A stretch of DNA of 64,000 nucleotides from Bacillota bacterium (GTDB lineage Bacteria; Bacillota; Clostridia; Lachnospirales; Bianqueaceae): positions 1 to 64,000 of the forward strand of contig JAFRUE010000015.1 in the NCBI GenBank assembly GCA_017441925.1, read 5' to 3'. Positions 17,916 through 25,879 of the stretch are shown one piece after another. The number at the start of each line of letters is the position of its first letter. The stretch's first letter is position 1. A model generated the notes under the pieces. That model worked only from the letters and a program-made list of their open reading frames with translations, had not been told where the DNA came from and searched no databases. The position numbers were made by a program, and so were the translations under genes.

Positions 17916-19187
17916 TTGTTTTTACAGACAATACGAGACGCTTGGAAAATTCCTGATTTAAGGAAGAGACTGATCTTCACGCTCCTGATGCTCGCGCTCG
18001 TCAGACTTGGCTCCACACTGCCGAGTCCTTTCATCGATTCGAGAGTCATCAGTGAGTATTTCTCCACGAATAACGGCGTATTTGCGCTGTTTGACGCGAT
18101 GAGCGGCGGAGCATTCAGCAGCATGAATCTTTTCGCCATGGGCATCACGCCTTACATCAACGCATCGATTATCATGAGCCTTCTGACCATCGCGATTCCG
18201 CGTCTGGAAGAGCTGAATCAGGAAGGTGAAGCCGGAAGGAAGAAGATCGACCAGTATACCCGTTATCTGACAGTCGCGCTGGCGCTGATTCAGGCATTCG
18301 GAATTTCCTACAGCCTGAATTCTGCTTACAATGTGATGTCCAGCAGCGTTAACACTGTATGGGCGATCATTGTTTCCGTGATTATCTTCACGGCCGGTAC
18401 TGCGTTTGTCATGTGGATCGGTGAGAGCATCACCGCTAAGGGCGTCGGCAACGGTGTGTCCCTGATCATTATGGTCAACATCCTGTCCCGCGTTCCGTCG
18501 ATGATCCGCTCGCTGGCAAATTATGAGAACAAGTGGGCTCTTATTATCCTGTTGGTAGTCTTTATTCTGGTCGTAGCGTTTGTTGTTCTGCTTTCGCTCG
18601 GTGAGAGACGGATTCCGATCCAGTACGCCAAGAGAATGCAGGGACGCAAGCAGTACGGCGGTCAGAGCACACATATTCCGGTCCGCGTGAACCTCGTCGG
18701 AGTTATCCCGATCATCTTCGCGATCTCTCTGCTGAGCTTCCCGCAGATCATTACAGGCTTCTTCAACTCCAACCCGACCGGTACCTGGGGAACGATCCTT
18801 AACTGGCTTTCCACAAGCCACTGGTTCGGAGCATGCCTGTATATTGTTCTGATTATTCTCTTTACGTATTTCTACGCTTCCATCACCTTCAATCCGATGG
18901 ATATCGCGGACAACCTGAAGAAGAACGGCGGCTTTATCCCGGGTATCCGTCCGGGCAGACCGACATTCGAGTACATCAAGAAGGTCAGCCGCAATATCAC
19001 CTTCATCGGAGCGATCGGTCTTGCGATCTGCGCAGCGATCCCGCTGATTCTGTCCTTCGTATTCAAGATCGACAACCTGAATATCGGCGGATCTTCCATG
19101 CTGATCGCGGTCGGCGTTGCGCTTGAAACTGTCAAGCAGATCGAAGGAATGATGGTAACAAGGCATTACAAGGGTTTCCTTCGCTGA
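17916..19187 (+). CDS. secY: Preprotein translocase subunit SecY
   Basis: SecY is the channel of the Sec translocon in the cytoplasmic membrane. The 423-residue protein has ten predicted membrane segments. It shows AWKIPDLRKRLIFTLLMLALVRLGS at the N-terminus, the plug region GGAFSSMNLFAMGITPYINASII, GERRIPIQYAKRMQG in a cytoplasmic loop and GGSSMLIAVGVALETVKQIE near the C-terminus. Start is TTG 17916 behind AAGGAGGGCGG. It is co-transcribed with the ribosomal genes, with adk following. Confidence 0.98.
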   Translation: MFLQTIRDAWKIPDLRKRLIFTLLMLALVRLGSTLPSPFIDSRVISEYFSTNNGVFALFDAMSGGAFSSMNLFAMGITPYINASIIMSLLTIAIPRLEELNQEGEAGRKKIDQYTRYLTVALALIQAFGISYSLNSAYNVMSSSVNTVWAIIVSVIIFTAGTAFVMWIGESITAKGVGNGVSLIIMVNILSRVPSMIRSLANYENKWALIILLVVFILVVAFVVLLSLGERRIPIQYAKRMQGRKQYGGQSTHIPVRVNLVGVIPIIFAISLLSFPQIITGFFNSNPTGTWGTILNWLSTSHWFGACLYIVLIILFTYFYASITFNPMDIADNLKKNGGFIPGIRPGRPTFEYIKKVSRNITFIGAIGLAICAAIPLILSFVFKIDNLNIGGSSMLIAVGVALETVKQIEGMMVTRHYKGFLR

Positions 19188-19203
19188 TTTAAGGAGATTT
19201 GAG

Positions 19204-19833
19204 ATGAAACTTCTGATGTTGGGAGCACCTGGCGCAGGGAAAGGCACGCAGGCAGCACGAGTTGCCGAAGCGCTCCATATCCCGCACATTTCGACGGGAG
19301 ATCTCTTCCGCGCGAATATCCGGAACCATACTGAGCTCGGAATCCTTGCAGAATCCTATATTTCCAAGGGACAGCTCGTACCGGACGAAGTGACGATCAA
19401 TATGCTGATGTCACGTCTGGCTGACGAGGACTGTGCAAACGGATATATTCTGGACGGTTTCCCGAGAACGATTCCGCAGGCTGAAGCGCTGACCGGCAGA
19501 ACAAGCCTTGACTGCGCGATCAACCTGGATGTTAAAGACGAAGACATCATGAACCGCATGAGCGGACGCAGAGTCTGCCCCAAATGCGGAGCTTCCTATC
19601 ATATCGTCAGCAATCCTCCCCGTAAAGAAGGAATCTGCGATGTCTGCGGAGATCAGCTGATCATCCGCGAAGACGATAAAGCCGAGACTGTAAAGAACCG
19701 TCTGAACGTTTACCACGAGCAGACGGCCCCGCTGATCGATTATTACGAGAAGCAGGGGATCCTGAAGCAGGTTGACGGCGCCAAGCCGATGGATGAAGTT
19801 ACGGAGTCAGTACTCCGTGCCATTCAGGAGTAA
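19204..19833 (+). CDS. adk: Adenylate kinase (zinc-binding LID)
   Basis: Adk interconverts ATP+AMP and 2 ADP. The 209-residue long-form enzyme has the P-loop GAPGAGKGTQ (about residue 8), the AMP site STGDLFRANI and DGFPRT, and a LID with four cysteines (CPKC and CDVC, about 130-153) that should bind structural zinc. It lies 16 nt after secY and 2 nt before map, the standard Firmicutes order. Confidence 0.98.
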   Translation: MKLLMLGAPGAGKGTQAARVAEALHIPHISTGDLFRANIRNHTELGILAESYISKGQLVPDEVTINMLMSRLADEDCANGYILDGFPRTIPQAEALTGRTSLDCAINLDVKDEDIMNRMSGRRVCPKCGASYHIVSNPPRKEGICDVCGDQLIIREDDKAETVKNRLNVYHEQTAPLIDYYEKQGILKQVDGAKPMDEVTESVLRAIQE

Positions 19834-19835
19834 AT

Positions 19836-20588
19836 ATGGCGATCATCGTAAAAAGCCCGGACGAGGTGGAGAAGATCCGCAGAGCGTGCCGCGTCGTCGG
19901 CAAAGTGCTCAGCGAGATCGGTGAATACATCAGACCGGGAGTATCCACGGCAGAGCTTGACCGGATCGCGGAGAAGATCATCCGCGGGGAAGGCGCGGTT
20001 CCTTCATTCAAGGGATACGACGGCTTTCCTGCAGCGATCTGTGCGTCACCGGACGAGGTCGTGATCCATGGGATCCCTTCTTCAAAGCAGGTTCTGCATG
20101 AGGGACAGATCATCAGCATTGATGTCGGCGCGATCCTGAACGGTTATCACGGTGACGGCGCAAGGACCTATCCGGTCGGAGAGATCGGAGAGGACGCCGC
20201 CAGAATGATACAGGCCGCTAAGGAAGCTTTCTACGCAGGTGTGTCCTGTGTGAAAGCCGGTGCCCATCTGCATGAGATCTCTGCCGGAGTGGAAAAGAAA
20301 GCTATAGAATACGGCTGCGGAATTGTACGTGAATTTGCCGGACACGGCGTCGGGACCGAGCTGCATGAGGATCCGCTGATCCCCAATTACAAACCGGTCG
20401 GACGCGGACCTAAGCTCAAAAGCGGAATGACCCTTGCGATTGAACCGATGCTTACATTGGGAAATGCCGCGGTCAGAGTTTTGGATGACGGTTGGACAAC
20501 GGTTACGAGGGACGGTTCGATAGCGTCCCATTACGAAAACACGATTCTGGTAACCGAGGAAGGCTACGAGATTCTGACAACGGTATAA
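19836..20588 (+). CDS. map: Methionine aminopeptidase type I
   Basis: Map removes the initiator methionine from nascent proteins. The 250-residue type Ia enzyme has the five metal ligands in order: two Asp in [16 protein letters not shown], His in [10 protein letters not shown], Glu in AIEPML and Glu in [11 protein letters not shown]. No N-terminal zinc or linker extension is present. It starts 2 nt after adk. Confidence 0.97.
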   Translation: MAIIVKSPDEVEKIRRACRVVGKVLSEIGEYIRPGVSTAELDRIAEKIIRGEGAVPSFKGYDGFPAAICASPDEVVIHGIPSSKQVLHEGQIISIDVGAILNGYHGDGARTYPVGEIGEDAARMIQAAKEAFYAGVSCVKAGAHLHEISAGVEKKAIEYGCGIVREFAGHGVGTELHEDPLIPNYKPVGRGPKLKSGMTLAIEPMLTLGNAAVRVLDDGWTTVTRDGSIASHYENTILVTEEGYEILTTV

Positions 20589-20605
20589 TCAAGGAGGTTG
20601 ATATC

Positions 20606-20827
20606 TTGGCTAAAAAAGATGCAATTGAATTTGAAGGCATTGTAACAGACAAGCTTCCCAATGCGATGTTCAAGGTCGAACTGAACGAGAACAAGCACCA
20701 GGTTCTGTGCCACCTGAGCGGTAAGCTGAGGGTAAACTATATTAAGATTCTTCCGGGAGACAGAGTGACGATTGAAATGTCTCCGTATGATCTGACCAAA
20801 GGCCGCATCATCTGGCGTGCCAAGTAA
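20606..20827 (+). CDS. infA: Translation initiation factor IF-1
   Basis: IF-1 is a one-domain OB-fold factor that blocks the A site during initiation. The 73-residue protein contains [27 protein letters not shown] and [30 protein letters not shown]. The start TTG 20606 follows AAGGAGGTTGATATC and gives the normal length; the same frame is open upstream within map but that part is not IF-1. It lies between map and rpmJ as usual. Confidence 0.96.
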   Translation: MAKKDAIEFEGIVTDKLPNAMFKVELNENKHQVLCHLSGKLRVNYIKILPGDRVTIEMSPYDLTKGRIIWRAK

Positions 20828-20843
20828 GAAAGGAGCGTTCGAA

Positions 20844-20957
20844 ATGAAAGTACGTTCATCTGTTAAGCCCATGTGCGAAAAGTGCAGAATTATCCGGAGA
20901 AAGGGCAGAGTCATGATTATCTGCACCAATCCGAAGCATAAACAGAGACAGGGCTGA
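20844..20957 (+). CDS. rpmJ: 50S ribosomal protein L36 (zinc-binding)
   Basis: The 37-residue protein reads [14 protein letters not shown] at the N-terminus and ends [11 protein letters not shown]. Zinc ligands are C11, C14, C27 and H32. An AAGGAG RBS precedes ATG 20844. It is the last gene of the operon here: a strong terminator follows within 90 nt, whereas rpsM, rpsK, rpsD, rpoA and rplQ usually come next. Confidence 0.97.
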   Translation: MKVRSSVKPMCEKCRIIRRKGRVMIICTNPKHKQRQG

Positions 20958-21004
20958 TCGCACACACAGCGGAGAGTGGGAGTACCGTTCTCCACGACAA
21001 TAAT

Positions 21005-21045
21005 ACGCCGCGGCAGGATCACAGGATCCGGACGCGGCGTTTTTG
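21005..21045 (+). terminator. Terminator ending the S10-spc operon after rpmJ
   Basis: ACGCCGCG (from 21005) pairs with CGCGGCGT (21033-21040), with an inner GGATC/GATCC helix (near 21015-21029), followed by TTTTTGATTTT. It separates rpmJ from the tRNA-Trp region. Confidence 0.88.
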
Positions 21046-21124
21046 ATTTTGCAGGCTGCCTGAATGTTTACGGCTCTGCCGAAGACGGTACGACAGACTC
21101 AGCCTTCTAAAAGAAATAAAAAAA

Positions 21125-21197
21125 CAGAGGAAGTAGGATTTGAACCCACGACATTCGGTTTTGGAGACCGACGTTCTGCCAGCTGAACTATTCCTCT
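21125..21197 (-). tRNA. tRNA-Trp(CCA)
   Basis: Read on the minus strand, acceptor AGAGGAA pairs with TTCCTCT, the anticodon stem TCGGT/ACCGA encloses CTCCAAA with anticodon CCA, and the T loop is TTCAAAT. The discriminator is G. A T-rich run follows directly on the minus strand and would terminate it. It stands alone near two tryptophan-linked systems (the Trp T-box and trp operon 7 kb away), though the link is only positional. Confidence 0.95.
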
Positions 21198-21212
21198 ATT
21201 TCGACCTTGTTA

Positions 21213-21241
21213 ATTATACAAGATGCCGGCCGCTTTGTCAA
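21213..21241 (-). promoter_or_regulatory. Promoter of tRNA-Trp
   Basis: On the minus strand TTGACA (21236-21241), a 17-bp spacer and TATAAT (21213-21218), both perfect consensus, stand 16 nt before the tRNA. This is the best-consensus promoter in the window. Confidence 0.92.
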
Positions 21242-21274
21242 GCATCATTTGAAAAAACATTTTGGCGTTTGCGC

Positions 21275-21303
21275 TTGACAAGAATTATCGGATATGATAT
21301 AAA
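21275..21303 (+). promoter_or_regulatory. Promoter of the metNIQ operon
   Basis: TTGACA (21275-21280), a 17-bp spacer and TATAAA (21298-21303) precede the T-box leader. It diverges from the tRNA-Trp promoter. Confidence 0.85.
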
Positions 21304-21379
21304 TGATGCATGCTGTTTGCGGGACTTCCCGTTCAGCAACAACTGAACAGTATAACGCTAAGAAGAGAAGAGTAATCTG

Positions 21380-21606
21380 TCCCGGACTTTACAGAGAATT
21401 CCGGCAAGCTGAGAAGGAATGAGGAAATGGCAGATGAACATGGTCTCGGAGCATCCGGAATGAATGCATAGTCAATAAGGCCGGACGGCGCACACCGTTA
21501 ACAGTGAGGAGTATGTTGGTACTCTGCGAGGCGGTATCAGTGATGATGCCGTAAAGTAAGGTGGTAACACGGTTACAGACCGTCCTTAACAGGACGGTTT
21601 TTTTGT
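21380..21606 (+). promoter_or_regulatory. T-box riboswitch, methionine specifier, before metN
   Basis: The Stem I GA motif (AGAGA near 21395) is followed by an ATTCC/GGAAT arm. The ATG at 21440-21442 lies where the TGG specifier lies in the Trp T-box of this window, so Met is the likely codon. The antiterminator is AAGG, bulge TGGTAAC (21562-21568), ACGG pairing with CCGT and CCTT (21580-21587). The competing terminator is ACCGTCC (21579-21585)/GGACGGT (21592-21598) plus T tract. Uncharged tRNA-Met should turn on methionine uptake. Confidence 0.88.
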
Positions 21607-21628
21607 AGACAGGGAGAGGGGATATATT

Positions 21629-22726
21629 TTGATCGAGATCAGTCACGTCAGCAAGACCTTCACGGCGAAAGAGAATAACGTCGCGGCCGTCAGGGATGTA
21701 TCCCTTACGATCCGTGACGGAGAGGTATATGGGATCATCGGGTATTCCGGTGCCGGCAAGTCCACGCTGGTACGCTGCATCAATTTCCTGGAGAAGCCGG
21801 ATTCCGGATCGATCGCGCTCAGCGGTTTCGGAACGGTGACAGCTGCGGAGGGCAAGCTGTATTTTACGCCTGAGGGCGGAAAGGGACAGACCCCGCTCAG
21901 CGAGAAGAAGCTTAAAAGCCTGCGAGGCGGGATCGGCATGATCTTCCAGCATTTCAATCTGCTGGAGAGGAACACGGTCTACGAGAACGTTGCGTACACG
22001 CTGAAGTATTCAGGCATGAAGAAAGACGAGATCCGCAAGCGGGTCCTGGAGATGCTGGATCTTGTTGATCTGCGCGACAAGATCGCAAGCTACCCGTCGG
22101 AGCTCTCCGGCGGACAGAAGCAGCGAGTCGCGATAGCGCGTGCGCTTGCCAATAATCCGAAGATCCTGCTGAGCGATGAGGCAACGAGCGCTCTGGATCC
22201 CGGAGCAACGGCTTCTATCCTGTCCCTGCTGAAAGATCTGAACAAACGACTGGGGCTCACGATCGTCCTGATCACGCATGAGATGGCGGTCGTCAAGGAG
22301 ATCTGCGAGCGCGTTGCGGTCATGGAGGACGGCGCGGTTGTGGAAGAAGGCCTGGTCTACGATGTTTTCGCTGATCCGAAGCAGCCTATTACCCGGAGAT
22401 TTGTTGAGAGCTCCAATGGCATGGGCAATCTGCAGAAACTGGTAGAGCAGAACAGTACGCTTCTGGACAAGAGCCGCAACAGCGTCCTGCTGCGGTGCGT
22501 GTACGGCAAGGATGCGGTCGGGGACGCGCTGATCTCCGATGTTTCCAGGAAGTTCGCAGTCAATATGAATATCGTTCTCGCGAATGTCGAAATGCTGCAG
22601 GGCAGCCCCTTGGGCGAGCTGGTCGTTTCGATCACGGGCGAGAGCGGCAATATAGACGAAGCCATCGCTTTTATGAGGAACAGCGGTGTCAGAGTGGAGG
22701 TGATCGCAGATGCCAGAGTGGCTTGA
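21629..22726 (+). CDS. metN: Methionine ABC transporter ATPase MetN
   Basis: MetN powers uptake of methionine. The 365-residue protein has Walker A GYSGAGKST, a Q-loop (FQHFNLL), signature LSGGQKQR, Walker B ILLSDEATSALDP and a C-terminal NIL regulatory domain (about residues 275-350) that in relatives binds methionine and gives trans-inhibition. A MetN-type insertion (about residues 70-90) is longer than usual. Start is TTG 21629 behind GGGAGAGGGG. It overlaps metI by 17 nt. Confidence 0.96.
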   Translation: MIEISHVSKTFTAKENNVAAVRDVSLTIRDGEVYGIIGYSGAGKSTLVRCINFLEKPDSGSIALSGFGTVTAAEGKLYFTPEGGKGQTPLSEKKLKSLRGGIGMIFQHFNLLERNTVYENVAYTLKYSGMKKDEIRKRVLEMLDLVDLRDKIASYPSELSGGQKQRVAIARALANNPKILLSDEATSALDPGATASILSLLKDLNKRLGLTIVLITHEMAVVKEICERVAVMEDGAVVEEGLVYDVFADPKQPITRRFVESSNGMGNLQKLVEQNSTLLDKSRNSVLLRCVYGKDAVGDALISDVSRKFAVNMNIVLANVEMLQGSPLGELVVSITGESGNIDEAIAFMRNSGVRVEVIADARVA

Positions 22727-23435
22727 GAATCTGATGCCGAATGTCGCGGCCTATACGGACAAATTCGCAGAAAGCCTGTCTGCGACATTCCAGATGTTCC
22801 TGATTTCGGGACTGTTTACATTCCTTTTCGGCGGGATCTTCGGCATTCTGTTGACCGTGACACGACGTGGAGGCATCATGGAAAATCCGGTGCTCTACCA
22901 GGTCGTCGATAAAGTCACGAACGTTTTCCGCTCGATCCCGTTCATCATTCTGCTGATCTTCCTGATCCCCTTTACACGCCTGATCACCGGAACGGCGATC
23001 GGTGTCCGCGGAGCGATCGTACCGCTGATCTTTGGCGCTACGCCGTTCTTTACCAGACAGGTGGAAGCGGCGCTCGCGGGTGTGGATCCCGGCAAGGTCG
23101 AGGCTGCGACCGCGATGGGAAGCGGCAAAGCCGGCATTATCTTCCGCGTGTATCTACATGAAGCGGTGCCGGATCTGATCCGCGCGGTCACGATCACGTC
23201 GATCAGCCTGATCGGCCTGACAACGATGGCAGGTGCTGTCGGGGCCGGCGGAATCGGGAGTTTTGCCATCAATTACGGTCAGAATCTGCATCACCAGGAC
23301 ATCGTAAATGTCTGTGTTATCGTCCTTCTGATCTTCGTCTCCCTGGTGCAGAGCATCGGGAACATCCTGGCCAAGAGAACCACGAATCATTCTTTGTTCC
23401 AGAAAAAATATACATTACAGGAGGAAACAAAATGA
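22710..23435 (+). CDS. metI: Methionine ABC transporter permease MetI
   Basis: This 241-residue membrane permease has five to six membrane segments and the permease EAA-type loop EAATAMGSGKAGIIFRVYLHEAVPDL (about residues 130-156). It has the classical MetI start region with TFQMFLISGLFTFLFGGIFG. The start is ATG 22710 inside the metN end, and it overlaps metQ by 4 nt. Confidence 0.95.
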   Translation: MPEWLENLMPNVAAYTDKFAESLSATFQMFLISGLFTFLFGGIFGILLTVTRRGGIMENPVLYQVVDKVTNVFRSIPFIILLIFLIPFTRLITGTAIGVRGAIVPLIFGATPFFTRQVEAALAGVDPGKVEAATAMGSGKAGIIFRVYLHEAVPDLIRAVTITSISLIGLTTMAGAVGAGGIGSFAINYGQNLHHQDIVNVCVIVLLIFVSLVQSIGNILAKRTTNHSLFQKKYTLQEETK

Positions 23436-24361
23436 GTAAGAAACTGTTGGCGCTGGTGCTTGTACTGGTACTGGCTGTCGGAGCGGCAGCATGCGCGGGC
23501 GGAGCAAAGTCCAAGGAAGCTGTCAAGATCGGTATTCCCGATGACGCGACGAACGGCGGACGCGCGATCAAACTGCTGGAGACAGCCGGCCTGATCGAGG
23601 TGGATCCGGCTGCCGGATGGGTCCCGGAGCTTAAGGATGTCACCAAGTATATCTACAACATCGAGATCGTTCCGACGACCGCCAATACCCTGCCGTCCAC
23701 ACTGGACGATTACGGCGCGGCGACGATCAACGGAACCTACGCTACAGCAGCCGGATTCGTTCCTTCCAAGGACGGCCTGCTGATCGAATCCCAGGCTCAG
23801 GCTACTGAGGCGCAGGGCGGCGACAATCCTTTTGTCAACGTCATCGTTGCAAGGACTGCTGACAAGGATAACGAGACCTACAAGACGATCGTGGAAGCTT
23901 TCCAGACCGATCTGGTGGGACAGTATATCATCGCGAAGTACAAAGAGGCTTATGTTCCGGCTTTTGAGTACCAGAAAGCTTCTGCGTCTGATGAGGAAAT
24001 CCTAGCGCAGGTCGATGGCTACAAGTCCGACAAAGAGGGCAAGACCGTCGTACGCGTAGGTGTCTGCGGATCTTCCAACGATCAGTGGATCGCCTGCCAG
24101 AAGGTCCTGGACGACCAGGGTGCCAACATTTATCTGGAGATGGTCGAATTCGACGCCTACAATCTGCCGAACGAGGCACTGAACAGCGGAGACATCGACC
24201 TGAATTCCTTCCAGCATAAGGCATATCTTGCTTCCGAGGTTCAATCCCAGGGTTATGAGATCGAAGCGATCGGTGATACGCTGATGGCTCCTCTGACACT
24301 GTACTCCAGCAAGTATGATTCTGTCGACGCGCTGAAGGAAGCGGCCGGCAAGAAGAACTGA
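23432..24361 (+). CDS. metQ: Methionine-binding lipoprotein MetQ
   Basis: This is the substrate-binding component of the MetNIQ importer. The 309-residue protein has a lipoprotein signal peptide with a lipobox at AAAC (about residue 21) and the NLPA family fold (VKIGIPDDATNGGRAIKLLETAGLIEV, then DYGAATINGTYA). A second half (from about residue 205) begins VVRVGVCGSSNDQW and looks like a repeated or shuffled NLPA lobe; the usual order of the family looks altered, so the exact ligand is uncertain. It starts inside the metI stop. Confidence 0.88.
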   Translation: MSKKLLALVLVLVLAVGAAACAGGAKSKEAVKIGIPDDATNGGRAIKLLETAGLIEVDPAAGWVPELKDVTKYIYNIEIVPTTANTLPSTLDDYGAATINGTYATAAGFVPSKDGLLIESQAQATEAQGGDNPFVNVIVARTADKDNETYKTIVEAFQTDLVGQYIIAKYKEAYVPAFEYQKASASDEEILAQVDGYKSDKEGKTVVRVGVCGSSNDQWIACQKVLDDQGANIYLEMVEFDAYNLPNEALNSGDIDLNSFQHKAYLASEVQSQGYEIEAIGDTLMAPLTLYSSKYDSVDALKEAAGKKN

Positions 24362-24369
24362 TCCGCAAA

Positions 24370-25572
24370 ATGACGGAACAGGAGAAGGATCTGCTGCAGC
24401 AGGTCCGGGAAGATCACGGGTATATCGTCGGGCTGCGTCGGTATTTTCACCGCCATCCGGAGCTCGGACGCGAGGAATACGGGACGCAGCAGCGGATCGA
24501 GCAGGAGCTTGACGCGATCGGTGTCGCTCATCGCAGATATGCGGATACAGGCGTCGTTGCCGAGATCACAGGCACCGGCGCCGCCGATCAGCCTGCGAAA
24601 ACCATCCTTCTGCGAGCGGATATCGACGCGCTGCCGGTAACGGAAGAGAATGACTGTCCCTATAAGAGCACCATTCCCGGAAAAATGCACGCGTGTGGAC
24701 ATGACGCGCATACGGCATCTCTGATCGGCGCCGCGAGGATCCTCGCTAAGAACCGGGATCTTTTCCACGGGACAGTCCGTCTGGTCTTCCAGCCGGCCGA
24801 GGAGATCGGCTACGGCGGACAGACGATGGTAGCGGAGGGTGTTGCGGACGGTGCGGACCGGACGTTCGGAATCCATATCGGCAGCGATATTCCGGTCGGT
24901 AAAGTCGTCATCATGGAAGGTCCGAATAACGCCAGTGTCGATTGGTTCCGCATTAAGGTGCACGGCCTCGGAGCACATGTTTCGACGCCTCAGCACGGAA
25001 TCGACGCTGCGTATATCGCCAGCCAGATCGTTGTAGGAGCGCAGGCGCTTGTGACAAGGCGAACCAGTCCGATGGATAATGTCCTGATCGGGATCGGCAA
25101 GGTCACGGCAGGGACGGCTTACAATGTTGTCGCGCAGGAAGCGGAGCTGGAAGGGACAGTACGTGTCCTCACACCGGAACTGCGCAGACAGGTCCATGAA
25201 GAACTGGACCGCCTGTGCCGTCTGACTGCGGAGAGCTACGGCGGAACCGTCGAGACGGAGTGGAAAAATTACACGGCGCCGCTCATCAATGATGCGGCAG
25301 CCACGCTGGAAGCGCAAAAGGTAATGACTTCGCTTTTCGGCGCGGAGAACATGATCACGAGCCGCCGTCCGGCGCTCAGCGGTGACGATATGGCGGAATT
25401 CATCAACAAAGTGCCCGGCGTCTATTGCTATGTCGGATCCCGCAGTGAGACGGATCCGAACACGCAGGTGGCCCAGCACAATTCGCATTTTGACGTCGAT
25501 GAGAACTGTATGACGGTCCAGGTCGCGCTGTATGCGGATTACGCGGTGCGTTTCCTGGAGGGACAGGTCTGA
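24370..25572 (+). CDS. M20 family amidohydrolase (N-acyl amino acid hydrolase type)
   Basis: This 400-residue M20D metallopeptidase has the metal motif HACGHDAHT (about residue 105), the catalytic pair in FQPAEE and the dimerisation domain with HGLGAHVSTPQHGIDA. The family includes hippurate hydrolases, N-acetyldiaminopimelate deacetylases and acyl-amino acid hydrolases. It lies 8 nt after metQ in a T-box-Met operon, so a role in freeing methionine or a related thiol amino acid from an N-acyl form is plausible, but this is inference. Confidence 0.85.
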   Translation: MTEQEKDLLQQVREDHGYIVGLRRYFHRHPELGREEYGTQQRIEQELDAIGVAHRRYADTGVVAEITGTGAADQPAKTILLRADIDALPVTEENDCPYKSTIPGKMHACGHDAHTASLIGAARILAKNRDLFHGTVRLVFQPAEEIGYGGQTMVAEGVADGADRTFGIHIGSDIPVGKVVIMEGPNNASVDWFRIKVHGLGAHVSTPQHGIDAAYIASQIVVGAQALVTRRTSPMDNVLIGIGKVTAGTAYNVVAQEAELEGTVRVLTPELRRQVHEELDRLCRLTAESYGGTVETEWKNYTAPLINDAAATLEAQKVMTSLFGAENMITSRRPALSGDDMAEFINKVPGVYCYVGSRSETDPNTQVAQHNSHFDVDENCMTVQVALYADYAVRFLEGQV

Positions 25573-25636
25573 CCGGATGCTGTAAATGAACGGAAAAAGG
25601 CTGCACGGCCGAATCAGTAATACAGTACTGCAAATG

Positions 25637-25660
25637 ACCGCTCCATACCGGGGCGGTTTT
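25637..25660 (+). terminator. Terminator after the metNIQ-M20 operon
   Basis: ACCGCTCC (25637-25644) pairs with GGGGCGGT (25650-25657) with one G-T pair, around a 5-nt loop and followed by TTTTATTATTAT. Confidence 0.8.
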
Positions 25661-25677
25661 ATTATTATCCGGATGTA

Positions 25678-25707
25678 TTGACAGCCTCTCTTAAGCTATG
25701 CTATACT
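25678..25707 (+). promoter_or_regulatory. Promoter upstream of the Stem I-less T-box leader
   Basis: TTGACA (25678-25683), an 18-bp spacer and TATACT (25702-25707). The flanking bases (ATGTATTGACAGC) match the trp operon promoter, which also has an 18-bp spacer. Confidence 0.8.
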
Positions 25708-25729
25708 TTTTATAATTTCATATATTAAA

Positions 25730-25857
25730 CTGATGAAGCGGATAGAAACGGTATCCTGCAAAGAGCATGGTTCACGCTGTGAAACAAGGCGGCACCGCGG
25801 GTAAGCAGCATGATTATTCGTCCTTGACAGAAATACGGTTTCTGCCGGGGACTTTTT
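25730..25857 (+). promoter_or_regulatory. T-box-like leader lacking Stem I, before GH105/GH43
   Basis: This leader keeps the 3' half of a T-box. A hairpin GGATA (25740-25744)/TATCC (25752-25756) corresponds to Stem III of the trp leader. The antiterminator is CAAGG (25785-25789), bulge CGGCACC (25790-25796), GCG with CGT and CCTTG (25819-25826). The terminator is GTCCTTGACAGAAA (25820-25833)/TTTCTGCCGGGGAC (25839-25852) plus T tract. About 145 nt of Stem I sequence present in the trp leader is absent, and the tRNA-pairing TGG reads CGG. It therefore lacks the two known tRNA contacts. Function unknown. Confidence 0.8.
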
Positions 25858-25879
25858 ATTACAACAAGGAGATGTGAAA

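Noticed and set aside
17958..19289. A 443-residue open frame on the minus strand
   Set aside because: It is antisense to secY and adk and has highly charged, motif-free sequence.
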